A stretch of DNA of 64,000 nt from the NCBI GenBank assembly GCA_026122225.1, contig JANEZZ010002201.1, positions 62,001-126,000 of the forward strand. The letters run 5' to 3'. The notes beneath the pieces are model-generated. The model saw nothing but the letters and a program-made list of their open reading frames with translations, ran no database searches and had not been told where the DNA came from. This stretch comes from Heloderma charlesbogerti (lineage: Eukaryota; Chordata; Lepidosauria; Squamata; Helodermatidae). Shown piece after piece: positions 27,715-38,700 of the stretch. The translations under genes were made by a program, and so were the position numbers. The stretch's first letter is position 1, and every line of letters begins with the position of its first letter.

Positions 27715-30700
27715 GTATGGACCCCGCCCCTGCCTTGCGCGACGGCGTGGACTGGCAGCTTTCTCTGGATTGCAGAGCAGGGATTTGTCTATGGGCGCCT
27801 TTGGGGCGCGCGCGCGCGCGTGTGGTGTGTGTGTGGTGTGGCCCCTGTTAATATTTCCCTTGCTATGCCTTGACTGTTTTGTAGCGTTACAGTCGAGCCA
27901 CACAGGTGGGGGGGGGGTGGAATTAGGATTGCAAGCCGCCGCGCCCCTTTCAAAACATTTTCCGGTAGGGCGCTTTAAGCCTAACGGCCTCACGATAAAC
28001 TCAACAGTCGTAGCTTTCCTTGTCATCGTCGATGAATTTCTGTGGTGGAGAAAGCTGCATCTCGTTAATTTTGTTCATCACGCAGCTGTTGAGGGCACAG
28101 AAGCGCTACCAGTAATTTTTTTTTAAAGTCAACCCTAGGTGTGATTATAGGATGCTGGTAGGAATGTAGCCCCCCCCCCCCCCCGGGCAACTGTAATAGC
28201 TGAAAGATGCCCCGTAGCTTGCTTTTTGTTTCCCAGGTCCTTTTTGCAACACTTCATTGATGTCACTGTTTAAGTCCTGTTTAACTCTGGCCCAGTCTTC
28301 AGTGTTACAGTTATCAAGTGAAGACTGCACCATTCTCTTCTGCTATAGCTACAAAGGGGCAGTACTCAACCAAGGCAGTTGCATATGCTTCTTTCTCCCA
28401 GTCCCTTGAGGGGAATGCATCTAAAGGTCTACTATCTCTGCTATGAACCTGCCAAATCACTTATTCGATCATCGTTGGAGACCAGTTTTTTAGGTGCCTC
28501 TCTTTTTTGGAGGTTGAACTGGAGGTGGTGGGGGTTGGATCTAGACCAAGGGCATAATCCTATGTATGTTTAGACAGAAAAAAAAGCCTACAACTCCCAG
28601 CATGCCCCAGCCAGCCATGGTGGCTGGGGCATGCTGGGATTTGTAGGCCTTTTTTTCTGTCTATGCATAGGATTGCACCTTAAGGGCACGATCCTATGCA
28701 TGTCTAGACAGAAAAAAGACTTGGAACTGCCAGCATGTCAGGGGTGTTTCTGAGTGCAGGGAGTGGGATAGCAGTTCACATTCTGAAAGAGAACCGCCAG
28801 ACATGGGGGAGGCGTTTTCCCAGGCTAGTCCAGACATGACTGGGCCAGCTTCTCAGGTTACAAACACCCAGGTGGCTGAGGATGAGGGTCCCTCTTCACA
28901 CACCCTGTGAGAGACAGCGAACAGAAGGAGGCGGGGTTTGGGGAGTCTGATCTAATAGATGCCAGGCACAGAGCAAAGAGAGAGAAGGCAGGGGCAGAAC
29001 TTAGACTGTCTACCCGATTGGCCTTGCGTGAGAAGCTGCGCTCAGAAGCCTCACAAGAGAGAGGGACCTCCCCCACTTAAGTTAGGCTAGTGAGACTGCC
29101 TTCCTCTTCAAACTGCAGGCAACTCTCATAGCTTCCTTTTGAATTTCCCTGAAGGCATTTCTTTGTAGACTGTAGGGTTGGCGGAGAATTTCTCCCCGAA
29201 ACTTCGGGGGGCCGAGCGCCAACATGTTCGGCCCCCCGAACAGGTTTCGGGGAGAAATCCTCCGAACCCCCCCGCCCCCCGCACCCCCCCCGGGACGGGA
29301 CTTACCTTCGCTGAATGTCCCTCCCGGTGGCGGGTCCGGCCGGCGGTTCGGCGGGTGTTCGAGCAGGGCGGGAGCAGCAGCCGGTCTTTTGACCGGCTGC
29401 CGCCGCCGCCGCCATTCCAATAAAAGAAAAAAAAATGCCCCCTGATAGGCTACGTGACGATTCACGTAGCCTATCACGGTTAGATTTGCAAAGTCAGCCG
29501 TGATAGGCTACGTCAATCGTCACGTAGCCTATCACGGGTGACTTAAAAAAAAAAAAAAGTGTGTACGGATAATGGCGGCCCCCATAGGGAGCCGCCATTC
29601 CCGTTCCTTATTTGGTCGCTGTAGTCTACGTAAATGTTTACGTAGACTACGGCGAAAATAAGGCAACGTTATTTGCGTTGCCCTTATTTTCGCCGTAGTC
29701 TATGTAAACATTTACGTAGACTACAGCGACTAAATAAGGAACGCGAATGGCGGCTCCCTATGGGGGCCGCCATTAGCGTACGCGCTTTTTTTTTTTTTTA
29801 AGTCACCCGTGATAGGCTACGTGACGATTGACGTAGCCTATCACAGCTGACTTTGCAGATCTAGCCGTGATAGGCTACGTGAATCATCATGTAGCCTATC
29901 AGGGGGCGTTTTTTTTTTTTTTAACTTTCGCGTTCGCGGCCGGGCGAGGCGGGAAGCCTCCTCCCCGGCCTGAATTTCGGCCGGGCCGAGGCGGGAAGCC
30001 TCCCCCCTGGCCTGAATTTCGGCCGGGCCGAGGCGGGAAGCCTCCCCCCCCGGCCGGAACTTCGCGGGGGGAGCAGCGAAGCGCCTCCCCCCCACAGCGA
30101 ACGTCCTTCGAGGACAGGTAAGTGACTTTCATCCACCCCTAGTAGACTGAGAGTCTACAAGACTGAGAATTTACATCTGCATGACCCTGTGAAGTAATGG
30201 ATTAAAAGCTGTAGACTGAAGCCTCTCGTCTGTTTTTGTTTTTGGTATTGAAATAAAGTGGGGGCTAAAGGAATCCTGACACAGCATTCCCCAAGCAGCC
30301 ATGCTGGCTGGGGAATGCTGGGAGTTGTAGGACCTTTTTCTGTCTAAACATGCATAGGATTGTTCCCTTAGTCATACTTAAGAGTAGATCAAAATTAATG
30401 GGGCTTACTGTGTCCTAGAATTAGCATTATTCAGTCTTCAGAACCTACTGCTATGTTAGAGATCTGCAGGGAGGCAAAAAACAACTTTTCCCTACCGCAC
30501 ATGCATGTGACCACATACACATGAACAGTAAGGCATAGTAGTGCACAGCTTGTTATTTCACACTGTAGCTGATGGGGTTCATTTTGTAAGTTATGATGAC
30601 GTATTCTAGGGCAATTCTGCTTTTCTCAATTACTGCTAATCCCAAGACATAGCCCCTCACTTTATTTTGAATCATAGGACCAGACCCAGAGTCTGATCAT

Positions 30701-32678
30701 TTACATGTATTTCAACTGATTCAAGGGCACACAATCGCTCCCCATAAAGTGATATGTCTGTGTGTGTACATCCACTGTACCTAGCATGTGGGGACAGGAT
30801 AAGAGAGGGCCTCTACTGATATTACAGACCCCCAATCCTCTCCAAAAAAATCATTGGAGGTGTTGGAATGTCATCCCCCCATTTCCTCAAATCCCCCAAA
30901 GTAAATAGGGGTGAGGGATTTATTGATTTATTTATCTATCTATGCTGCTGCCCTTCATTACAAATTCCAAAGGCAGCATACAGTACAATAATAAAACAGT
31001 AAATATATAAAACAACTACAAGAATAAGAAGCAGCCATTTTTTAAAAGCCACAACATTCAGCAGAACAGATAAAACCATGATCAGGGCAACCTACATTAC
31101 ATGATGAAATTCCTGGGCAAATAAAATGGTTGTTGCCAGGCACCAAGGTCACCGTTCGTGCCAGGTGAGCCTCTCTAGGTTATGCATATGCACTACTCTC
31201 ATACTCTCAGGGGCTGTATTAAGACATGAGCCCTTGGCAAGCCAGGAATGGGAATCTGGGTGGCTGAAGGGAAGCAGGCAATTACCTGGATTTAAAGTAT
31301 AATGGGGGTGGGGAGAGATTGCGCTGAGAGAAAGTGCATTGTTGGATCCCCATTTCTCTCCCACCACACAAAGCTTCTGTCCCTGGTATGGGAGAATGTC
31401 CCTTTCCCACTTGAAGGACCACCTGTGGGAATTGCACTTTCTTCATGCCCTGCTGAAAGGAGCATGTGTGGAAGAAAGATTTGGAATTAATTGTGGTGGA
31501 TGGGAAAGAAGGGAGCAAATTAATCAAAAGAATCTGCCATCCCTGCAGATTATTTGCACATCCCTATTTTTGAAGTTTAAATGGCCACACTTAGTATAAT
31601 AGCCATCAGCTTTGTTCTGTATAACAGGGGTCACCAACTGTTTTGGTCAGTGAGCACATTTGGAAGTTTGAGAGCATGTTGTGGGTGCTCTCACAAAATG
31701 GCTGTAATGGGGGAATTATCCATTCATAAAATGGTTGCCATGGTGGTCACGGCTGGGCCACAGCACCACTTTCCAGAAGATAAACTGATGAGACTAATAG
31801 AAAAGTAACTTGCCCATGAACCTAAGTACAAGGCAGAGTGGGGACTGAGCTCCAAAACACAAAATCACTCTTTTGAACCCAATAAAGATAGTGCTTCACA
31901 GTAGAACTTCACTTTGCAGCATGCTGGCCTCCCAATTAAAAAATAATAATTAAAAAAAACTTAAGGGGAAAAAAGAAAATCAGGAGAGGCAAGGAGCCTG
32001 GTGAGCACCAAGAGAGGTCTAGGCATGTTGGTGACCCCCACTGTATAACTTTGGGTCAGTTGAACTGTGGATCTTATCTCTATAACCCCCCACCTCGCAA
32101 TACATGATACTACATTATATGAGTCACTGAAGCTACAATCTTATACTCATCTGGGAGAAAGCCGCACTGATCTCAATGGGACCCACTTCTGAGCAGACAT
32201 GTATAAGATTGTGCTATTAGTCAGGTCATGGGTCCTTCTAGCCCAGTGCCTACACCAGGTGTAGACAACCTGGTGCCCTTCAGATTTTTGAACTACAGTT
32301 CCCATATGCCTCAGCCACCATGACCAGTGGTCAGGGACTATGGGAGTTGTAGGCCAAAACTTCTGGAGGGCACCAAGTTGCTTGGCTATGGTCTACATTA
32401 TTCTTACTGGCAGTGGCTCTCTAGGGTTTTAGGCAGAGGTCTTTCCCAACCTTGCTTCATTAGCCTTTTTAACCCAGCCTTCTTCAAACTGGTGCCCTCC
32501 TGATGTGTTGGTCTCCAACTCCCATCTCCCAGCTGGGGCTAATGGAGTCATAGCCCAACACATCTGGAGGGCACCATCTTGGGACAAGGCTGCCAGAAAT
32601 GACGTGGCTTGGCCACAGGGTCTTCTGTATGTAAAACATACGTTCCACCACTGACCTGTTGGCCCTCCCCTATATTTC

Positions 32679-32729
<51 letters not shown>

Positions 32730-35700
32730 CCAGATAAAAATCCCAACATTTAACTCTGTGAAATACTAAAAGGATGAGTAGGCAGCACTAGGGTTAATAT
32801 TTTAGTTTACCGGGAAAATTTATTTAAATTCTGTCTTTAACAATGGCCATGCTGGAGGTTCAAAGAGCTAGTTCCCGTGTTAAATTAGACTGAGTCATGT
32901 GACTTTCTTGTCCATGGAAGATGCTGCAGTTTAGATCTATGTTTTACTGACTTACACGTTATATTACTAATGAGAATGGGTGACTGAACACTTTCATAGA
33001 GTCTTCTGGTCACAATCCTCTCTCTTTGAAAGAAACCCTCACATTTTTTAATTCCTTCTTGTTAATCTTAACGTTTCTGTATCTTCTCCCAGTTCCTCTC
33101 TACCTCCAAGACTACCAGACTAAGGGCACAATTCTATGTGTGTTTAGGCAGAGAAAAGTCTTACAACTCCCAGCATGCCCCAGCCAGCCATGCTGTCTGT
33201 CTAAACACACATAGGATTGTGCCCTTAGCCTTCTTGGGTTAACTAAACTTTCTGATCTGCTCCAATGGACCTACCTTAGCCTTCTTATTGCCCAAGACAC
33301 TTCTTGATTTTGGCTGATCTTGGGAAAGGAATTCTCTCTCAAACTTTCAGAATCCTTCTCAAACTTTGATCTACAGACCCAGATGGATCCTCCAGGGGTG
33401 CTTGGCATTCTATCAAGAAATGAAATTATGTATTGTATGTAATCATCTTCACTTTTATCCTCAAATCTTAAACTTCAACATACTTTTACTTTTCATTTAC
33501 TTTTTTCTCCTTTGAATTGGAAAGCAGGCGTGTTTTAAATAAGGTAATTTGCTCAGTAGTAAATCTTGCCCTGGTTTCAAAGACTTTAACAAACTAGGAA
33601 GTTGTAAGCTAATGAAAACATACTATTGAAGACATTTTACAGCAGCCAAAAGAAATGTGGAGTGGGTGGGAAAGCAATTATACTTCAGCTGCATTCTGAA
33701 ATAGTCTGGTAGGAGCAAAATTAGTGTCTGTTGCTGGCAAGTAGCCACTTAATATTTGAAATAGCTGCCCCCACCAGACATAGCTATGAAGCAGAGAAAA
33801 CCTGGTCCTACAGCTTACCAGCTGTTATGTAAGGAGAGAGATTCAGAGTCACAGATGAAGGTAGGTGAAACCTCCTCCTTAATCCCCAAGTAATAAACTT
33901 GTTAGTGGGAGTAGAGAGGGTAACACTACTTATAGACACAATTACCATGTCCACTGTAATATATCATGCTCCCAAGTATGCTTGAGGCCTAGACTAGCCT
34001 TCCCCAACCTGTTGCCCTACAGATGTGTTGTACTACATCTCCCTTCTTCCCCAGCCAGCACACCCATTGCCCATATTGGCTGGGGATGATAAGAACATAA
34101 TGAGAGTCATGCTGGATCAGGTCAAGAGCCTATCTAGTCAAGCATTTTGTTCACACAATGGCCTGCCAGTTCCCTGGGGGAAGCCCAGAAGTAGGAGAGC
34201 TTAATAACACCCTCCTGCTCATCTTTCCCAGCAACTGGCATACTGCGGCATCATGACAGCTAACCATTGATAGCCTTATTCTCCATGCATTTGTATAATT
34301 TCCTTTTAAAGCCAACAAAATTGGTGGCCATCCCTACATCTTGTAGAAGTGAATTCCGTAGTTTAACTATGCGCTGTGTGAAGTACTTCCTTTTATCTGT
34401 CCTGAATCTCTCACCATTCAGCTTCATGGGTTCTAGTATTATGAAACTTCTCCCTCCTCACACTATGCATAACTTGTACTCCTCTATCATGTCTCCCCTT
34501 ACTCACCTTTTTTCCAAACTAAACAGTCCCAGATGTTGTAACCCTTCCTCTTAGGGGAGTTGCTCCAGCCCCTTGATCATTTTAGTTGCTTTTTCCTGCA
34601 CCTTTTCCAGCTCTACAATATCCTTTTTGAAGTGCAGTGACCAGAAGTGTGGTCACACCATAGATTTGTATACAGGCAGTATGATGGGAGTTGTAGTCTA
34701 ACACATCTGGAGTCACTAGGTTGGGGATAGCTGGCCTAGACTATGACCCTTCTTTTCTGTTATCAGTTCATGAGAAAGGATAAGGTGGCAAGGAGAGCTT
34801 TTCTGCTCAGGGTCGCTTGCTTCATTTATATTTCTCTCTCTTGGACAAGTACGGTAACCACTAATAAAGGTTTTGGAGGCAACAAAAGGGGAGAGCCCCT
34901 TTAAAAGGAGTTGTTCTATGTCACTTCTCAAGGGCTGGTTGCAGATCAGTCCATTTGGGTTACTGTTTCATTTCATACAGCACTTAAGTTCAGCAGCTGC
35001 AGTGCCTTGTATTTTATAAAGCACTAAAGATTATTGTTTGAATTATATTTAGGTACAGTTTGATTATTAAAGCTTATCATTCTGAATTCAAGGACTAAAG
35101 TGTTTCTTGTTAAATTCTGCAAGAGGGAGTACATTTATCCAAGGTTTTCTTCTTTTCAGTTCTTTATCTTTCGTCCAGCTCATGGCTTTGATCTGAAGTT
35201 CAGAGAAACTCAAGTAGATTGCTATTTAGCTTTCTCATAGGGCCTTTCCAGATGATGGGCCAAAAAGCTAGGACTGAAGATGTAGCACTGTACTTGTATT
35301 ACACATACACAGCACCTGTAGTGCAATATCCAGGCTCTGCATAATGTATAGGGAGGAGTAGCTTCTTGCCTTCTTGTCAGAACATAGCTATACTGCCATT
35401 TCAATTTTAGTAAAGTCAGTCCTTCAACTTAAATTACGCTATTTTTTCCTATATAGGGAAAATTATATTGTAAAATCCATTGATATTTATAATGACAATT
35501 AGATTTATATATTTATTTGTTTAAAACATCTCTTGGCCGCCTTTCAGGGCAGAAGCCCTCCCAAGGTGGCATACAGCAATAAAATACATAAAAATACATA
35601 TATCTTCTGTACTCTAAAAAGAAATATCACATCTAGAAATAAATTCTTTAATCTGGCTTTTATTCAGCTTGCAAGGGGATTTTTTAAAACTTATTTTTAA

Positions 35701-38700
35701 TTACAGAATTTCAAAAAAGGAAAAAAAGGGAAAATGTGGCTACATAGATTTGAATATATCCATTTCAATGCATACATATGAAGTGTGTGTGTGTGTGTGT
35801 GTATAATGCAGGTTTCTAAGAAGTATACATAAACTTCAACAAAACCAGATGAAATATCTAAATAAGTATCCATTCGCAGGTGCTTCCACTAAGTGCCTCC
35901 AATAGTGTCTATACATCACCTGTTCAAACACTGAAAGCATTGTAAGGTGTTCAATCCATTGCATTATAGGAGGCCAGCATTTATCCTCTGGTAATCTCTA
36001 AGTTAGAGTACTACAATGCACTCTACGTGGGGCTACCTTTGAAGACGGTTTGGAAGCTGCAGCTTGTGCAAAATGCAGCAGCCAGATTGCTCACAGGGAC
36101 CAGAAGATTTGAACATGTAAGACCGACTCTGGCTCGCTTGCGCTGGCTGCCTATATGCTTCTGAGCTCAATTTAGGGTGCTGGTTTTAACCTATAAAGCC
36201 CTATACGGCTTGAGACCGTAATACCTGATGGCATGCCTCTCCCGAAATGAACCTACCTGTACACTATGTTCAGCATCTATGGCCCTCCTCTGTGTGCCTC
36301 CTCCAAGGGAAGCTCAGAAGGCTGCAATGAGGGAGAGGGCCTTCTCAGTGGTTGCCTCCCATCTGTGGAACAAGCTCCCCGATGAGGTTCGCCTGGTGCC
36401 AACATTATCTTTTAGGCACCAGGTTAAGACCTACCTCTTTTCCCAGGCATTTGGCAGCACATGATGTGTTTTAATCGGTCCTGGATGTGTCTTTAGTTAT
36501 GACTGATAGTTCAGTGTTGTTTTTAGGTATATGTTGTTTGCGCATATTGTCTGTGCTTTTATGTGTGTTTTTGTAAATGGCTTTTAAACTTTTTATATTG
36601 TATTTAATGTTTTAACTTCTGTAAACTGCCCAGAGAGCTTCGGCTATGGGGCGGTATAGAAATAATAATAATAATAATAGTAATAATAATAATAATAATA
36701 TCCAGTGTTGTAATATCAGTCTTTTAGCTGTCAGAAGGGTGCAGAGAATCCATTTGCACTGACAAGGCTTTAACTTCCAGGAAGCAGGTAGATAATTTGA
36801 AACAGCATGTATATCAGTAAATATTAAGGAGTGTTCCAGTACAGAATGTATTTGTATAATGACCTTCTCCTCAAAAGAGGTAACTATTAGGCATTATCAA
36901 AACATATACGTAAAAGAAACATTAGCTGTATTACATCTCCAACAATTACCTGACTTAGACAAACCTTTATTAAAGAGATGCTGTGGCATCTAGTATACAT
37001 GAAACAAAGGTTTTTGCTGAAGAAATTCAACCTGAGTTCCATAGATGCATCTGGTGCAGACGCCAAGGCAGCAATCCATTGATAGGCAAAATGGGGTGAC
37101 CCAATTCCCTATTCCATTCCTGCTTAAGACCCTGTATATAATATTTATTCACCAATAGTAAGTATTTATAGACATGGTTGTAGCTCAATTTGCCTGATCA
37201 GCCTCAATAAGTGCTTCCAATAGCAAGGATTTCATGCAGCTACTGCCAGTATTTTAGCAATAGCATAGGCTCAATGCAGATGTAATGCCTGCCCAGGAAT
37301 GCAGGCGATGAGCACAAGTAATCCTGGAGCTGGAAGTACGAGGATAAAACAATTAAAATAGATTAAAGTCATGGAAGTGGATTATGGTAAGAGTATAGTC
37401 CAGGATATTGGGAAAGAACAGAATACGATGGGAAGGAGACTAAGGGCACCAAGGGTTTTTTTGTGTGTTTTTTAAAAGATTGATAGGTTTGCTTTGGTTA
37501 CATTCTTTCCGCCCATCGAATCACTGTGAGCCACATGGCACTTGTCAGTGTGAGGAATGACTATGTACATGTGATGCGGTCAAATGTATGGGAAGCCACA
37601 ATATTGATGCTGGAAACTGCACCTTTATACCTATTTTAACAGAGACGATTGAAACATGCAGGCAGCAATATTACACCGTCTTCTTATGTAATTGTACCAG
37701 AACAGTATTCCCGTGGGCGGTCCGTTGTTTGAAAGCACTTTCTATATCAGAAGCTCTCACCACATGAAGAACTTGCACAGTAACCCCCTGCAGACATTTA
37801 GGCTGTAATCCAGGGGTAGGCAACTTGAGGCTCTCCAGATGTTTTGGCCTTCAACTCACATCAGCCCTAGCCAGCATAGCCAATGGTGAGGGATGAAGGG
37901 AGTTGTAGGCCAAAATATCTGGAGAGCAGGGTGTGCCTACACAAAAGCAGGGGTCTATGGGTGTAGGCCCCTGTGTGAACGTTGTTATTTATTTATTTAT
38001 TTATTGCATTTATACCCCGCCTTTCTCCCTCTCGTAAGGAACTCAAGGCAGCTTACATTATCCTCCTCCTTCCCGTTTTATCCTCACAACAACAACCCTG
38101 TGAGGTAGGTTGGGCTGAGAGTCTGTGACTGGCCCAAAGTCACCCAGTGAGCTTCCATGGCCGAGTGGGGACTAGAACCCGGATCTCCTGGCTCCCAGTC
38201 CATCACTCTCACCACTACACTACACTGGCTCTCACTATTTGTTATATACGTGGGCATTGGCCATGTGGAAGGGGTAGGGACTGTAGTCGTAATCACTCTG
38301 CTGCTTGGAGGCAGGCATACCCTAAACATATCTGTGTTGAAGTAACAGCAAATTCTTACTTATGGTGGGGGGCGGGGGGGGGGGAAGCAGGGCAGGGAGT
38401 TAGTACTGATTATGGTGAAGTTGTCATGTGAGGCTTCTGTCATGAGCTCTGATTACAGTGGGGCATTCCATTGTTCAGTCCGCTGGTAGAAAGTTTGTGA
38501 TGACCTCCTCACTGCAAAATCTAAAGTCCTCATTGTTTTTGGTCCTTTTCTTTTCTCTCTGCACACTCTGAATGATCTTATCATAGGTAGGGATGCTGGA
38601 GAAATCCGCCACGGATTCTTTGGAATCCAGCCCCCCGGAGTCCATGGCGGAATGGACTACCCCCCCACCGCCACCCCCCAAAATCCTCCGGGATGGACCC

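Larger units (their letters stand above)
29173..30141 (+). mobile_element. Foldback hAT-like element, copy 2 (fullest copy)
   Basis: A 969-bp insertion flanked by a perfect 8-bp duplication GTAGACTG (29165-29172 and 30142-30149). The ends are TAGGGTTGG and CCACCCCTA. In order it holds: a terminal palindrome around GAATTTCTCCCCGAAACTTC; GC-rich sequence; a 471-bp inverted repeat (29437-29907); a roughly 41-bp tandem repeat (29937-30060); and the right end with CAGGTAAGTGA. It has no transposase frame. The 8-bp duplication and TAG ends point to hAT. It lies in CCDC170 intron 1. Confidence 0.87.
28736..30281 (+). mobile_element. Solo-LTR-like element, split by a hAT-like element
   Basis: The ends are TGTCAGG and CCTGACA, a perfect 7-bp inverted pair with the TG...CA ends typical of LTRs. 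CAGCA flanks both sides (28731-28735 and 30282-30286), a 5-bp duplication. AATAAA lies at 30252-30257, near the right end, as in an LTR U3-R-U5 in plus orientation. Removing the 969-bp hAT-like insertion and one 8-bp duplication leaves about 569 bp, a usual LTR length. There is no internal retroviral or gypsy coding region. The class (gypsy-like or endogenous retrovirus) cannot be told. Confidence 0.75.
28681..30370. mobile_element. Palindromic TTAA-type MITE, copy E, split by an LTR element
   Basis: The left half (28681-28735, starting TTAAGGGCACGATCC in the shared TTAA) and right half (30282-30370, ending GCATAGGATTGTTCCCTTA) are one MITE. The gap holds the LTR-like element at 28736-30281 and one copy of the 5-base target duplication. 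Confidence 0.8.

Noticed and set aside
29178..30136. Several open frames inside the foldback element
   Set aside because: They lie in GC-rich repeats and palindromes, are not kept between copies, and resemble no transposase.
28736..30281. A full endogenous retrovirus
   Set aside because: Only one LTR-like unit is present, with no gag, pol or env sequence between two LTRs.
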